From positions 25,240-89,239 of the forward strand of contig JANQOF010000046.1 in assembly GCA_028279215.1 (NCBI GenBank): DNA of 64,000 nt, read 5' to 3'. Shown one piece after another: positions 1-9,750 of this stretch (position 1 is the stretch's first letter; the number at the start of each line of letters is the position of its first letter). The position numbers were made by a program, and so were the translations under genes. Below the pieces are notes generated by a model. It was not told where the DNA came from and searched no databases. It saw only the letters and a list, made by a program, of their open reading frames with translations. The DNA comes from Pirellulales bacterium. Its GTDB lineage: Bacteria; Planctomycetota; Planctomycetia; Pirellulales; Lacipirellulaceae.

Positions 1-797
1 CGTTGGTACTTGCTAATGTCATCTTCGGCCGGGCCCGAGATGATTAGCGGCGTTCGGGCTTCGTCGATCAGGATGTTATCCACCTCGTCGATGATGGCAA
101 ACGTAAGTGGGCCCTGAGCTTGTTGGTCGCGCTTCGGATAACGATCGTCGCCCAACGCGGCGATGCGCATATTGTCACGCAAGTAGTCGAAGCCAAACTC
201 GTTGTTCGTGCCGTAGGTGATATCGCAAGCGTAAGCGTCTTGCCGCTCACTGGGATCCATGCCCGAGTAAATGGCCCCCACACGGAGGTCTAAGTTGGTG
301 AAGATCGGACCCATCCACTCCATGTCGCGACGCGCCAGGTAGTCGTTCACAGTGATAACATGCACGCTGCCCGCTAGTGCGTTGAGATAAGCAGGTAGAG
401 TAGCGACTAGCGTCTTGCCTTCACCGGTGACCATCTCGGCGATGTTGCCATCGTGCAGTATCATGCCACCCAACAACTGCACGTCGTAGTGCCGCATGCT
501 GAGATTCCGCTTGCCCGACTCGCGGCAGACGGCGAAAGCCTCGACCAGGAGGTCGTCGAGTGTCTCACCCGCTTCGAGGCGCTCTCGGAATTTCGCCGTT
601 TGCGCGGCGAGCTCCTCGTCGCTCATCGCCTCGTAGCGGTTCTCCAGCGCGTTAATCGCATCGACTTTTGGTTGGAGCCGGCGCAGATATCGCGCGTTGG
701 CAGAACCAAAAAGCGAAGTGATGGTTCGCTCGAACTTGCCGAGCACCGTGTTGGCAAACGACGTCAGAAATTCCCAAATACGTTCCAGAAGTTCCAT
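1..797 (-). CDS. secA: SecA preprotein translocase ATPase, 5' part only
   Basis: SecA is the cytoplasmic ATPase that drives unfolded preproteins through SecYEG. About 265 N-terminal codons are visible; the gene runs off the left edge. The ATG at 795-797 (read on the minus strand) starts [10 protein letters not shown]. Visible SecA hallmarks are the Walker A region [20 protein letters not shown], the VNDYLARRD segment, [16 protein letters not shown], and the Walker B region [20 protein letters not shown]. Ser to Asn in the usual [14 protein letters not shown] is the only departure noticed. The ribosome-binding site is weak. It is transcribed away from the metallo-hydrolase gene that follows, leaving a 264-base divergent intergenic region. 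Identification is secure from the motifs alone. Confidence 0.96.
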   Translation of the reverse strand, partial: MELLERIWEFLTSFANTVLGKFERTITSLFGSANARYLRRLQPKVDAINALENRYEAMSDEELAAQTAKFRERLEAGETLDDLLVEAFAVCRESGKRNLSMRHYDVQLLGGMILHDGNIAEMVTGEGKTLVATLPAYLNALAGSVHVITVNDYLARRDMEWMGPIFTNLDLRVGAIYSGMDPSERQDAYACDITYGTNNEFGFDYLRDNMRIAALGDDRYPKRDQQAQGPLTFAIIDEVDNILIDEARTPLIISGPAEDDISKYQ

Positions 798-1061
798 GAC
801 CGTTAACTACAACGTGTGTGATAGAATGTCAAAATGGCAGACGCATGCACGCCATCGGCAATCCAGATAGAGGAGGCAATAATGATGCCACCGGCCGGAT
901 GCCGCGCCCCCAGGGTCGCTATGCAGTGGTGCTTTGATTGTCGTAAGATACTACAGCATAAAAGTTTATAGCCGCTCAGAAAGTGGGTCAACTGTGGTTG
1001 TGTCGAGCAGCGGCGGAACTGCCATGCAGAAACCCGCTACCGCGTTCTCAGGTGCCATAGA

Positions 1062-1862
1062 TTGCCTAAGTCCATCGCAACGACCGACATTCGTGGAACG
1101 ATGATCCTGCTGGGGACCGGCACCAGTGTGGGGGTGCCGGCGGTAGGTTGTGGCTGCGATGTTTGCAAGTCGGACGACCCACACAATCAACGCACGCGAG
1201 CCAGCGCCATTGTTGGCTTACCGGAAGGCAATTTGCTGATAGATACGTCACCCGATCTTCGCCTGCAATTGCTGCGTGAGGGTATCGGCCTCGTCCATGC
1301 CGTGCTGTATACGCACGAACACGCCGACCATGTGTTTGGTCTCGATGACCTGCGGCTCATGCAGTTCTACTTGGACGGCCCCGTGCCGCTTTACTGTGAG
1401 CCGGTGGTGGAGCAACGGATTCGCCAATCGTTCGATTACGCGTTTACTCCGGGTCCATCGCCGAGTCTCGTTCCCCAACTTCAGCTGCATCGCATCGGAG
1501 TCGAGCCGTTCGAGCTGCTTGGCGCGCCGATTGTCCCCATTCGGCTTTACCATGGCCGCGAGTGCCTGGTGCTGGGATTTCGCTTCGGCGACGTCGCCTA
1601 CTGCACTGACGTCAATCACATTCCCCCCGAGAGCGAAGAGCTACTCCAAGGGCTCGACGTGCTGGTGCTCGACGCGCTGCGTACGACGCCCAGCGCGACG
1701 CATTTTACGCTCGAAGCGGCAATCGAAGCCGCCACGCGGCTCATGCCAAAGCAAACCTACTTCACTCACGTCGCGCACGAATTGGACTACGCGCAGACCA
1801 ACGCGTCGCTGCCGCCGACGATGCAATTGGCGTACGACGGGTTGCGAATTCCGCTCGCTTAA
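1062..1862 (+). CDS. MBL-fold metallo-hydrolase, PhnP-like
   Basis: This is a 266-residue metallo-beta-lactamase-fold hydrolase of the PhnP/RNase Z-like type, which act on phosphodiesters such as cyclic ribose phosphates. The metal-binding signature THEHADHVFG is present near residue 85. Further metal ligands are plausible in YHGRE, in CTDVNHIP and in a late FTHVAHEL. A Cys cluster CGCDVCKSDD near residue 30 matches the structural zinc site of PhnP. No other phosphonate genes are nearby, so the substrate is unknown. The start used is TTG at 1062. An ATG at 1101 gives a protein beginning directly at the LLGTGTSVGVP strand and is an alternative. The gene is convergent with the protease gene that follows, 13 bases away. 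Confidence 0.82.
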   Translation: MPKSIATTDIRGTMILLGTGTSVGVPAVGCGCDVCKSDDPHNQRTRASAIVGLPEGNLLIDTSPDLRLQLLREGIGLVHAVLYTHEHADHVFGLDDLRLMQFYLDGPVPLYCEPVVEQRIRQSFDYAFTPGPSPSLVPQLQLHRIGVEPFELLGAPIVPIRLYHGRECLVLGFRFGDVAYCTDVNHIPPESEELLQGLDVLVLDALRTTPSATHFTLEAAIEAATRLMPKQTYFTHVAHELDYAQTNASLPPTMQLAYDGLRIPLA

Positions 1863-1875
1863 TCAACCCCTTGTA

Positions 1876-3939
1876 TCAACGGGCGATTGCGACACGGTTG
1901 TCTTTGAGCAGCTTGAGATAATCGACCACAATCGACAACGCTTCCTGATTGTAGTGGTCGTCCATATCGAAGACCGGTCGATCGTTGTTCACCGCTTCCT
2001 CGAACGCATCCTCTTGCTCCTTGTCGGCATCGAGCTCCGCTCGCTCGGCCAGGAACTGCTCTTGGTTGAGCGTGACCGTGGTGCGGTCCTTCTGCTCTTC
2101 GTACTTTTCGATCCGCCGCAGATCCTTGGCGAACTCGTCAGAGGAATTGATCCGTTGCTGAGACGCGGCACGCAATTGATTGATCAGGTTGGCGTCGATC
2201 ATCTGGTACTCGTCGTGCTGTAGCCCTTCAATGCGATCGAATGGCAAGGCGTAGTCGAGATCAGACTCGCCGACGTCCAAGTGCGCCGTGAGCGAGGGAA
2301 TGATCACGTCTGCGGCGACGCCGTGGTTTTGCGTGCTTTCGCCATCAGGACGGTAGAACTGCTGAATAGTCAGTTTCATCGCGCCCAGATTCATGTCGTT
2401 GCGAATGCGGAATAGCAACTGGGCCACGTCGTAGAGTTGTTGCACCGTGCCTTTGCCGTGCGTGGAGTCGTCGCCGACGATCAATCCACGATTGTAGTCT
2501 TGCATGGCTCCGGCAAAGATCTCACTGGCGCTCGCACTGAACTTATTCGTTAGCACCACAAGCGGACCCGACCAAATCATGCCGGCTTCCGGATCGACGA
2601 ACGGTTGCGAACGGCCATTGTGACCTTTCACTTGAACCACCGGGCCCTTGTCGATGAACAGGCCAGTCATGTTCACCGCTTCGGTCAACGAACCACCACC
2701 GTTGAATCGCAGATCCACGAGCACGGCTTCCACGCCCTGGGCATTGAACTCCTTGAGCAAGCGTCGAACGTCGCGCGTCGTGCTCTTGTAGTTGGGGTCA
2801 CCTTTCCGAGCGGCTTCCATGTCCATGTAGAAGCTTGGCAGCGAGATAACGCCTACCTTATACGGCTCTCCGTTGGGCTTCTGGCCCCAGTCGATTACCT
2901 CGCTGCGAGCTTCGCTCTCAGTTAGCTTGATTTCGTCGCGTACAATATCGTAAATCTGTCGATTCTTGGGATTCTCGGCAGGACGCACTTCCAATCGAAC
3001 GATCGTGCCGCGCTTCCCGCGAATCTGCTCGACCACATCGTTCAGCTTCATGTCGACGATGTCGACCATTTCGCCATCGGTGCCTTGGCCGACACCGATA
3101 ATCTCATCTCCCTCTTTCAAACGACCGTCTTGATCGGCTGCACCGCCCGCGATGATCTGGTGCACTTTCGTATAGCCGTCCTCACTGCGAAGCGACGCAC
3201 CGATTCCATCGAGCTTCAGACGCATTTGGATTTCAAAATTGTCGAGCGTGCTTGGCGACATGTAGGTGGAGTGCGGGTCGAATCCCGTGGTAAGCGCGGT
3301 GAGGTACATTTCGAGCAACTCGTCGTTGCTCGTTTGGTCCCAGCGCTTGCGAATACTTGTATAGCGGCGTCGGAGCTTCTCGCGAGCTTCTTCCGGAGTG
3401 AGGTCGTCGGCCAGCTGGCTGAGCATTTCGAACTTCACTCTGCGGCGCCACTTCTCGTCGGCTTCTGTCTTGTTCTTCGCGTAATGGGCAGCATCCCCGT
3501 CGCGGACCATTTCCTCGTCGGCGGTGAAGTCGTGTTCTAACTCGACGTCTTGTAACGCGACGGTGATCCGCTCGTCTACCCGTTGCAGAAACCGGTCGAA
3601 GATGCGGTAGGCAATCCGGATGTCACCACGACGGACCATGTCGTCCAGTTGATGCTGGTTTGCTGCGAACTCGTCGACGTCACTTTGGTAGAAATACAAC
3701 TTTAGTGGATCGAGCGATTTGAGCAGCGATGTCAGGCACCGTTCGCCGGCTTGGTCGTCGATCTTCTTCTGAGCCAAGTGCTGCTTCTCCATCAATAGCG
3801 ACACGGCCAGCGCAATCTGGCGGTCGGTGGCGGACGGTTGCGTGGGCCGGCTAATCGCGGGTGTGGTGGCCAAGACGATGGCCAATGCAACTAGGAGCCC
3901 CGCGGCAATGCCGCGACGATTGATGAGAGCATGCTGCAT
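1876..3939 (-). CDS. prc: Carboxy-terminal processing (tail-specific) protease, S41 family
   Basis: A 687-residue protein, close to the roughly 680 residues of Escherichia coli Prc/Tsp. A signal peptide (residues 1-30, hydrophobic GLLVALAIVLATTPAIS) sends it across the membrane. A PDZ domain lies around residues 235-330. The S41 catalytic core follows, with VLVDLRFNGGG and the Ser-Lys dyad: Ser about 470 in KFSASASEIFAGAMQDY and Lys about 496 in THGKGTVQQ. The long C-terminal domain matches Prc rather than the shorter CtpA. The family degrades or trims periplasmic proteins from their C termini. ATG at 3937-3939 is preceded by a good AAGGAA ribosome-binding site. It appears to be a single-gene unit. 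Confidence 0.93.
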   Translation of the reverse strand: MQHALINRRGIAAGLLVALAIVLATTPAISRPTQPSATDRQIALAVSLLMEKQHLAQKKIDDQAGERCLTSLLKSLDPLKLYFYQSDVDEFAANQHQLDDMVRRGDIRIAYRIFDRFLQRVDERITVALQDVELEHDFTADEEMVRDGDAAHYAKNKTEADEKWRRRVKFEMLSQLADDLTPEEAREKLRRRYTSIRKRWDQTSNDELLEMYLTALTTGFDPHSTYMSPSTLDNFEIQMRLKLDGIGASLRSEDGYTKVHQIIAGGAADQDGRLKEGDEIIGVGQGTDGEMVDIVDMKLNDVVEQIRGKRGTIVRLEVRPAENPKNRQIYDIVRDEIKLTESEARSEVIDWGQKPNGEPYKVGVISLPSFYMDMEAARKGDPNYKSTTRDVRRLLKEFNAQGVEAVLVDLRFNGGGSLTEAVNMTGLFIDKGPVVQVKGHNGRSQPFVDPEAGMIWSGPLVVLTNKFSASASEIFAGAMQDYNRGLIVGDDSTHGKGTVQQLYDVAQLLFRIRNDMNLGAMKLTIQQFYRPDGESTQNHGVAADVIIPSLTAHLDVGESDLDYALPFDRIEGLQHDEYQMIDANLINQLRAASQQRINSSDEFAKDLRRIEKYEEQKDRTTVTLNQEQFLAERAELDADKEQEDAFEEAVNNDRPVFDMDDHYNQEALSIVVDYLKLLKDNRVAIAR

Positions 3940-4460
3940 GATGATCTATTCCTTCTACGAGAATTCCAGCGGGTAGCGATTGAGCAATCGGCCAATGCCC
4001 GCCAGTTAGCGTATATCGGTCGGTCCTGCATAGCCTCGACAGCGGCAAATGCCGCCTTGTCGGATGACACGCCGACTATCCGCGACGCGACCGCCCGCAC
4101 GCCGTAAGTGGCCTTCATTTCAATACTTATCAAAATAATAGCTGCACCTTGCGTAATCAGCAAGATCGACGAAAAACCCCGGGATTTTCCAGCCGGCAAG
4201 CAGCGATCTGCACTTCGTTACGTCCCTCGTGGCCCGCAAGTTCGTAGTCGGATGGTGGTTCGGTGACAAATAGAACACTCCCGTCGATCGCCTCTACCGC
4301 TTCTCTAACCGCGCCCAGCCGTGCTCGCCCTTAGGTTTCTCGCCATGCAGCTAGCAGTTTATTGCGGTTTTCGGCCACAGCGACTCGATACTTCCGACTG
4401 TCCTACCGTTGGCGCCCATCCGCCGCCTACCGTTCCCGTACCCCGCAACAACTCGATCCG
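3940..4460. other. Intergenic region, 5' of prc and of a small secreted protein
   Basis: About 520 bases separate the divergent prc and small-protein genes. Reading frames here lack a start with a ribosome-binding site and have no recognisable product. Upstream signals for both flanking genes must lie here, but no promoter could be named with confidence. Confidence 0.5.
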
Positions 4461-4925
4461 ATGACTTCATTCCGTCCACGCCACGTCGCGCTGGCCGTCG
4501 CAGCAGCTTGCGCCTTGTTCACGTTCGCCGATCAGTCGGCAGCTGTTGGTCGCTGGAACATGCCGAGCAACTCCGCCCAGTACATGGGTGTTGGATTTGG
4601 CCCCGGCTACCACGCGCCCATGGTGCTCGGCAGGTGCTGGAAGGCGAAGCCGGCAAGCCCAGGCGTCGATCGCGTCCCCGCACCGCTCTGCGCGCCGTCC
4701 GGATTGGGCTACGTTGGATTGACTCCTAACTTTGGAACGACCGCCTTGCCATTCGCCAGTTGCTCGGGCAATCCGCAATCTAACCAACCTCGCGAAGCGC
4801 CGACGGACCCTCACTTGAACGTCGCTCCGCACCGTGCGTCCGAAAATTCCTTGTTCGCTCCTCCTCGCTTGCGCGAGCCACAACCGGCAAACTCCTCAGA
4901 GGCGTTGCCGATTCCTGGCACTTGA
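4461..4925 (+). CDS. Small secreted protein of unknown function
   Basis: A 154-residue protein. The ATG at 4461 was chosen because it places a signal peptide right at the N terminus (RPRHVALAVAAACALFTF, then a likely cleavage after SAA). An in-frame upstream start at 4362 would bury that signal behind an arginine-rich stretch. The mature part begins with GRWNMPSNSAQYMGVGFGPG, is rich in Pro, Ser and Asn, and has several Cys. I do not recognise a domain. The Gly/Pro/His-rich block FGPGYHAPMVL looks like a conserved motif of small planctomycete envelope proteins, but that is an impression and not a verified match. Confidence 0.55.
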   Translation: MTSFRPRHVALAVAAACALFTFADQSAAVGRWNMPSNSAQYMGVGFGPGYHAPMVLGRCWKAKPASPGVDRVPAPLCAPSGLGYVGLTPNFGTTALPFASCSGNPQSNQPREAPTDPHLNVAPHRASENSLFAPPRLREPQPANSSEALPIPGT

Positions 4926-4996
4926 TTCGCTCACGCCATGCACAGCGACATGCTGGTTGGCGGTAGGGCTGCGAGATACAATAGCCGCCATCGCCA

Positions 4997-5509
4997 ATGC
5001 TTTGCCTACTTGAGGTTGCGGTGTACTGGTCGTTGTTCGTTGTACTTGTGTCTGTCATTGCTGCAGGGCTATGGATCTTGCGTGGCGTTCTTGGTCGGCG
5101 TCGCTGGCGGCGGCGATACCAGCGAGCTGCGACGGCGTTGCGGCGCCAGGCCAGCCAACTCGAGCAGCATTTCCTTGAGTCGGCCGCGGCTACCGGGAAG
5201 CCGCGCGGGTTGATTTGGAAGAGTTCGACCTTTCATGAGTCGGCGCAGCTAGTTCGCGATCGTGTGAGCGGCGACATCTATGCCCTCGTGGGAATCACCA
5301 TTGCGTTTGAAGCCGTCGTCGGTGGCGACATGGAGCAAGTGGCCGCCGTGAGCAACCTGCGGTGTGCATCGGCTCTGCTCGAGTGGAAGCGCAATCGTTG
5401 GACCACGTCGGGCCGCGTGCTGTTCAATCTTGAGCCGGACGAAGCTATCGAGCGCTACTCGGAGAACCTCGATCCGGTGTGCCAAGTTGTGTTGTCGGGC
5501 GATGCGTAA
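4997..5509 (+). CDS. Small membrane-anchored protein of unknown function
   Basis: A 170-residue protein with one N-terminal transmembrane helix (about residues 8-32, VYWSLFVVLVSVIAAGLWIL). A strongly basic stretch GRRRWRRRYQRAA follows, so the globular C-terminal part should be cytoplasmic. A short coiled coil is likely around residues 40-65. The C-terminal part contains YALVGITIAFEAVVGGDMEQ and a hydrophobic/charged mixture typical of a folded domain, but no family is recognised. It is convergent with the FHA/SpoIIE gene, with only three bases between stops. Confidence 0.6.
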   Translation: MLCLLEVAVYWSLFVVLVSVIAAGLWILRGVLGRRRWRRRYQRAATALRRQASQLEQHFLESAAATGKPRGLIWKSSTFHESAQLVRDRVSGDIYALVGITIAFEAVVGGDMEQVAAVSNLRCASALLEWKRNRWTTSGRVLFNLEPDEAIERYSENLDPVCQVVLSGDA

Positions 5510-5512
5510 CGG

Positions 5513-7189
5513 CTACTCATTTCTCCCGAAGCAGGCCAGGCACATGTCGTCGCTTTGGGCAAAGTCGCCTACGAACTTACGCACGTCGGCCAGCACATGC
5601 CGCCCTAGTTGTTCGACGTCCGACTCACCGGCTTCGATTTGTTCCGCAAGCCGCTCCAAGCCGTAGAGGTCGCGCGACGAATTCATTGCCTCGCTGAAAC
5701 CGTCGGTAAACAGCGTGAGCGAATCGCCTGGCGCGAGTTGCAAGTCGATCGACTCGTACTCAAAGTCGTCCATCACGCCAATCGGCAGCCCGGTAATCTC
5801 GTCGCCCACTTCCTTCACATCACCACATCGTTGACGAAGCAGCGGCGGCATGTGCCCAGCATTCACCAACGTTAACTGGTGCGAACTCGGATCCACCACC
5901 GCGACGATCATCGTTACAAATCGATCGGCCCAGTCGTGCTGCGCGAACGTATGGTTGGCGCGGCTCACCGCCGCGGCGGGCGATCGTTCGCTCGCCAGGC
6001 TGAATCGTACGTCGCTCGACAGCCGAGCCATCAGAATCGCCGCGCTGACGCCTTTGCCCGCCACGTCGCCCAGCACCACGGCAAATCGGCCATCGGCCAG
6101 CATCACGTAGTCGTAGTAGTCGCCGCCAACTTGCCGCGCCGACTCGTAGTAGTCGAAGAAGCGGTAACCGCCGACCTCCGGCGCCCGCGATGGCAGGAGA
6201 GCTCGTTGCATACGCGCCGCCAAGTCGAGATCGCGCTGCAACGCACGCTGCTCCACCGCAAACTCGTGCATGCGGGCGTTGTCGATTGCCACGGCGGCTT
6301 GGCTCGCCACGGCGGCCAGTACCTCAAGGTCTTCGTTCGCAAACTTGTTGCGTTGGTTGTTGGTGTCGACTTGGATCACGCCCAGCGCGTCGCCATCGGC
6401 ATTGAGCATCGGGGCGCACATCATCGAGCGAATCTGAAAGTCTGAGATACTCTCGGCCATACCAAACCGCTCGTCCGTCGCCGCGTCGGCCGACAGGATT
6501 GCCTGCTTGCTGTCCATCGCCTGCTGCACGATCGTCCGACTGATGCGTGTCCGTTCGTCGCGCGACGCCTTGCGATACTTGTCGGCCATCGGTACCAACG
6601 GCGCATCTTCCTCGGGCCGCATGATTACAAACCCGCGATCCGCCTGTACAAACACCTTGAACAGGCTGTCGAGAATCTTCGGCAGGATTTCGTCTAGCTC
6701 GAGCGTCTTGCTCAAGTTGTTCGAGATTTCTACCAGCGCCGTCAGTTTGACTTCTGGTCGTGCCGACAGGCTAATGCTGGCCGACCCGCCTGAGACGTCG
6801 AGGGTCGCCATCACGCTGGCGGTGCCGGTATCGTCGAGCAGCCCGGCCAGCGAGGTCTCTTGCTTCGGCGCTTGGCCGCCGAGCCCCATTTCCTCGTCGG
6901 TGTGCAGCGATAGTAGTTGGTCGCAAATCAGTATGCGGTCGCCGTGCTTGAGCGGGGTGCGGCGGACCACCTGGGCGTCGTTCAAAAACGTGCCGTTACG
7001 GCTCTTCAGGTCTTCGACAAAGTACTGCCCGCCCTCTTCGATCAAGGCCGCATGTTGTCGGCTCACGGCAGCGACGTCGAGCGGAATGTCGCAATCGCTC
7101 GAACGCCCAATCACAGCGCGTCCGCTCGAGAGTTCAATCCTTCGCCCTGGATCTACGCCTTGTTCGATTTTCAGATAGGCCATGGCCAT
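5513..7189 (-). CDS. FHA-GAF-SpoIIE (PP2C-type) serine phosphatase
   Basis: A 558-residue cytoplasmic signalling protein with three domains in order. Residues 5-100 form an FHA phosphothreonine-binding domain (GRRIELSSGRAVIGRSSDCD, VSRQHAAL, LKSRNGTFLND). Residues about 150-310 form a GAF sensor domain. Residues about 335-555 form a SpoIIE/RsbU-type PP2C phosphatase, with GGDYYDYVMLADGRFAVVLG and TLFTDGFSEAMN carrying the metal-binding Asp residues. Such proteins dephosphorylate anti-anti-sigma factors or other phosphoproteins. The FHA domain suggests dialogue with a Ser/Thr kinase, though none is adjacent. Two ATG codons lie six bases apart (7189 and 7183); the second has the better spacing to GAGAG. 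Confidence 0.92.
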   Translation of the reverse strand: MAMAYLKIEQGVDPGRRIELSSGRAVIGRSSDCDIPLDVAAVSRQHAALIEEGGQYFVEDLKSRNGTFLNDAQVVRRTPLKHGDRILICDQLLSLHTDEEMGLGGQAPKQETSLAGLLDDTGTASVMATLDVSGGSASISLSARPEVKLTALVEISNNLSKTLELDEILPKILDSLFKVFVQADRGFVIMRPEEDAPLVPMADKYRKASRDERTRISRTIVQQAMDSKQAILSADAATDERFGMAESISDFQIRSMMCAPMLNADGDALGVIQVDTNNQRNKFANEDLEVLAAVASQAAVAIDNARMHEFAVEQRALQRDLDLAARMQRALLPSRAPEVGGYRFFDYYESARQVGGDYYDYVMLADGRFAVVLGDVAGKGVSAAILMARLSSDVRFSLASERSPAAAVSRANHTFAQHDWADRFVTMIVAVVDPSSHQLTLVNAGHMPPLLRQRCGDVKEVGDEITGLPIGVMDDFEYESIDLQLAPGDSLTLFTDGFSEAMNSSRDLYGLERLAEQIEAGESDVEQLGRHVLADVRKFVGDFAQSDDMCLACFGRNE

Positions 7190-7649
7190 CTCTCACTCGC
7201 TCGCCGTTGTCCAATCTCCTCTCGCGAACCCCTAATCTTAAGCGGCCTCAATCGGATGCGGAAGTGAATAGTCGGCGACCACCCACGATGTCTTATCCTC
7301 TACGCCATTTTGTCCCGAATGCCGAAAAACGATTTTAGGCGACTTTATTCACCTCCTGTCTTCCTCGTTGACGTTCGTTTTCCTCTGTTTTTGCCGAGGT
7401 ATGTTCATTTCGCCGGGGGCTTTGAAACCGCCCAATTGTCCCCTGCTGCGCCCACGAATGGACAATTGAAGCTGGAATGACGAATGCCGAAGTACCCAAT
7501 GACCAATCAATCTCTCTGACCCCAAAACGTACGACGGGTGCTCGCAACCATCGCCGGTACGCACCATGAATCACCTACATTGAAGCATAGTGGGTGGCCC
7601 ATTTTCAACAAGAAAGTTCATGAATTGCGGAGCGCGAACGTAGGCCGTT
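7190..7649. other. Intergenic region with a 9-bp inverted repeat
   Basis: No convincing gene. It contains the perfect inverted repeat CAATTGTCC (7433-7441) and GGACAATTG (7460-7468). Next to it is a low-complexity tract built from GAATG, CCAATGA and CCAATCA units (about 7476-7512). This could be part of a dispersed intergenic repeat or a decayed element. Strand and function are unknown. Confidence 0.4.
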
Positions 7650-8285
7650 TCACCAATAGCCTACGTATTGCCACGCCGTCTCCGATTCCGAGTCGTACCA
7701 AAGTGTCGGGCCTCCCCAGTCGCCTTGATACGGACCTTCAAACTTCATGAACTCAGCATCCGGATTCATTCCGAGCGTGCGAAACTCAAGGTCCTTGTCG
7801 CCCGACGTCAGAGCCCCAAACGCGGCCTCGCTTCGCGGCATCGGAGAGTGCTGTCCAGCAATGTCCCAAAGCCCGTTCATCCACGTCACGAGTTGCGGTT
7901 GGGCGACCTGAAAACGCACGTGATGATGATGTGGCGTGGTGATCATCTCGATCTTCGATGCGCTCGTCGGAAGATACTTTCGAACCTGTTCTAGCCTTAC
8001 CGATTCCGTATCAGGCGCCCGGAAGTGCCCGAATCTCAGCGGCGAGACGATCACGTTGATGAGCAGGCAGAGCGGCACAAAAGCCATCCCCGCAATCACC
8101 ACGCCCATCATCGCACACAACGCACGACTAGCAATCTGGTGGCGAGCCACCATGTAAACGGCTGCAATCAGAACTGAGCTCAGGGCGACTGTTATCTGAA
8201 AGGGCAAGACGAGGGACCAGAGCATGGCGTGAAGTCCCCACAGCGGGAGGCCGTCGTTGGCGTGTTGTTGGCCCGGTTGGCGCAT
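7650..8285 (-). CDS. Membrane protein of unknown function
   Basis: A 211-residue protein with two or three hydrophobic helices in the N-terminal half (MLWSLVLPFQITVALSSVLI, then MVARHQ and ALCAMMGVVIAGMAFVPLCL). A soluble C-terminal domain of about 125 residues follows. That part contains a His run TTPHHHHVRFQV and ends in a Trp/Tyr-rich sequence TLWYDSESETAWQYVGYW. The ATG at 8283-8285 has GGAG five bases upstream, which supports the start. No family is recognised. It stands alone between the phosphatase gene and tRNA-Gln. Confidence 0.65.
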   Translation of the reverse strand: MRQPGQQHANDGLPLWGLHAMLWSLVLPFQITVALSSVLIAAVYMVARHQIASRALCAMMGVVIAGMAFVPLCLLINVIVSPLRFGHFRAPDTESVRLEQVRKYLPTSASKIEMITTPHHHHVRFQVAQPQLVTWMNGLWDIAGQHSPMPRSEAAFGALTSGDKDLEFRTLGMNPDAEFMKFEGPYQGDWGGPTLWYDSESETAWQYVGYW

Positions 8286-8467
8286 TCTCCAACAGGGCAG
8301 TCCCTTCTACGCCAATACTTGGCGGACGGTTCTTCAACGAAAGCGGCAAGAATCGAGTGCTGCCCACAACTCGTAGCGACCACGGGCTCCATCCACCTTG
8401 ATTTTCCGAACCTAGCGGCCTAAGGTTGTGTCACTGAGAGCTCTGCCTTTCTTGCAAGTGGGCCGAT

Positions 8468-8539
8468 TGGGGAGTGGTGTAATCGGTAGCACGACGGATT
8501 CTGATTCCGTTAGTCGGGGTTCAAGTCCCTGCTCCCCAG
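8468..8539 (+). tRNA. tRNA-Gln (anticodon CTG)
   Basis: A 72-base cloverleaf. The acceptor arm TGGGGAG pairs with CTCCCCA at 8532-8538, with discriminator G at 8539. The anticodon stem ACGGA/TCCGT encloses the loop TTCTGAT, giving CTG at 8501-8503. The T arm contains GGTTCAAGTCC. The U1-A72 acceptor pair is the usual glutamine-tRNA feature. CCA is not encoded. Confidence 0.95.
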
Positions 8540-9399
8540 TTCTTGACGGTCGCTGAGTATCGACCAGTCGAATCATAATCCGCGTGTTGGGACAACAGAT
8601 CGCTCGCCAGTCGCGACGGGGCGATAACCGCTGCGACCATTTTCTGCGTGCTTTGGCACTCTACGGGCAAGGCAACTATGCGTTGAAGAACGAGAATGCC
8701 TGGCTCAGCAATCGTCGTACAAGACGCTACCAATTGGCGTCAGGTGGACACCCCGTTACCTAGTTGCTCATCCGCACTTGGACTTTGAGTGCGAACACCG
8801 CGCGAGGTAGGCCAAGCCGTAACCCCACAATCGTGGACGGTAACGGGTCATTCAATGCCACCGAATGCAATGTAGAGCCGCTCCCGCGCAATCGGACACT
8901 GTTTGTCGCGGCATCGCATCTCCTTGCGCAACAGTAGTTTGTGGAATTGAGGCCGATCCTTCGATGTCCGTCACCTCCTACTTTGTTTATGGCAGTCTGG
9001 TGCACCTGCCCTCCGCTCGCGTGAGGTCTTCGATACCCCCAGTGATCGATCGGCTCGGCTCAATTTCCGAATAGCAGGCAAGTGCCAGCATGTTTGTGTC
9101 TCGCAATCGCTAAGGTAGAAAAAGTGCGGGCCGGCCATGTACGAAGGCGACTGAGTGCATGGCCCCCCTGCGGCCCGCTTCCCCGATAGTTCGATCATAC
9201 CCAGACTATTGAGCGAGCTACACTGACAAGTTTTGACACCCATGGCGATCCGATACCCGAGCGCTATGTGCCAAGTCTAGGCAAACCTCGAGCAAACATT
9301 TGAGATCACGATGGAAAGAAGCCCAGTCGTGGCACGCATTGTCATCCCTCTCCCTGCATTGAATCTGCTGATCGCGCATTCGCAGGCTAGGCTGCACAT
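8540..9399. other. Gene-poor stretch downstream of tRNA-Gln
   Basis: No gene can be supported across about 860 bases. One open frame on the plus strand (8557-8763, possible GTG at 8584) encodes about 59 residues including FLRALALYGQGNYALKNENA, faintly TPR-like, but it has no ribosome-binding site. Other frames on both strands look random in composition. Lying 3' of a tRNA gene, it could be the scar of an old integration, but no repeated tRNA end was seen. Confidence 0.4.
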
Positions 9400-9573
9400 A
9401 TGGGGATTCCATTTTCAAGCAAGGTCCTGATTGCAGACAACGATCCGATCGCTCACGATGCGACGGTACAGGCGCTCACCGCCTGCAAGTTCCCTGACGA
9501 ATCACGCGCTGCCGATCGGCGTCGCGATTCTACGAAATCGGCGGCAAATTTCCTCCGAGGCACCCGGCACTGA
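9400..9573 (+). pseudogene. Possible truncated response-regulator receiver fragment
   Basis: A 57-codon open frame from ATG at 9400 encodes SSKVLIADNDPIAHDATVQA near its start. This resembles beta strand 1, the acidic pocket and helix 1 of a CheY-like receiver (usual form VLIADDDP). The similarity is lost after about 35 residues, where the sequence turns Arg-rich and stops. The phosphoacceptor Asp and the conserved Lys are absent. I read this as a possible remnant; it could equally be a chance resemblance in a non-coding stretch. Confidence 0.3.
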
Positions 9574-9750
9574 TCTTCAAGCGGCGCCATGCGCAAGGAA
9601 TGCTCTGGTGGCGAAGGTCAGGGCTGCGAAGACATCGGCACATACAGGCTTGCCGAAACTAGCAACGCGGAGTTAGTCGCACCTCACTTGTAGGTGTTGT
9701 TTGCATTTACCTGCTAAAACAGTTTAGCATATTTGCTGCACAAACTAGAA

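Noticed and set aside
1276..2223. A 315-codon frame across the metallo-hydrolase gene and the end of prc
   Set aside because: It overlaps two clearly identified genes in other frames, and its Arg/Ser-rich composition is typical of a shadow frame.
8557..8763. Small plus-strand frame with faint TPR character
   Set aside because: Only about 59 residues from a GTG with no ribosome-binding site and no homologue recognised; kept only as a note in the intergenic entry.
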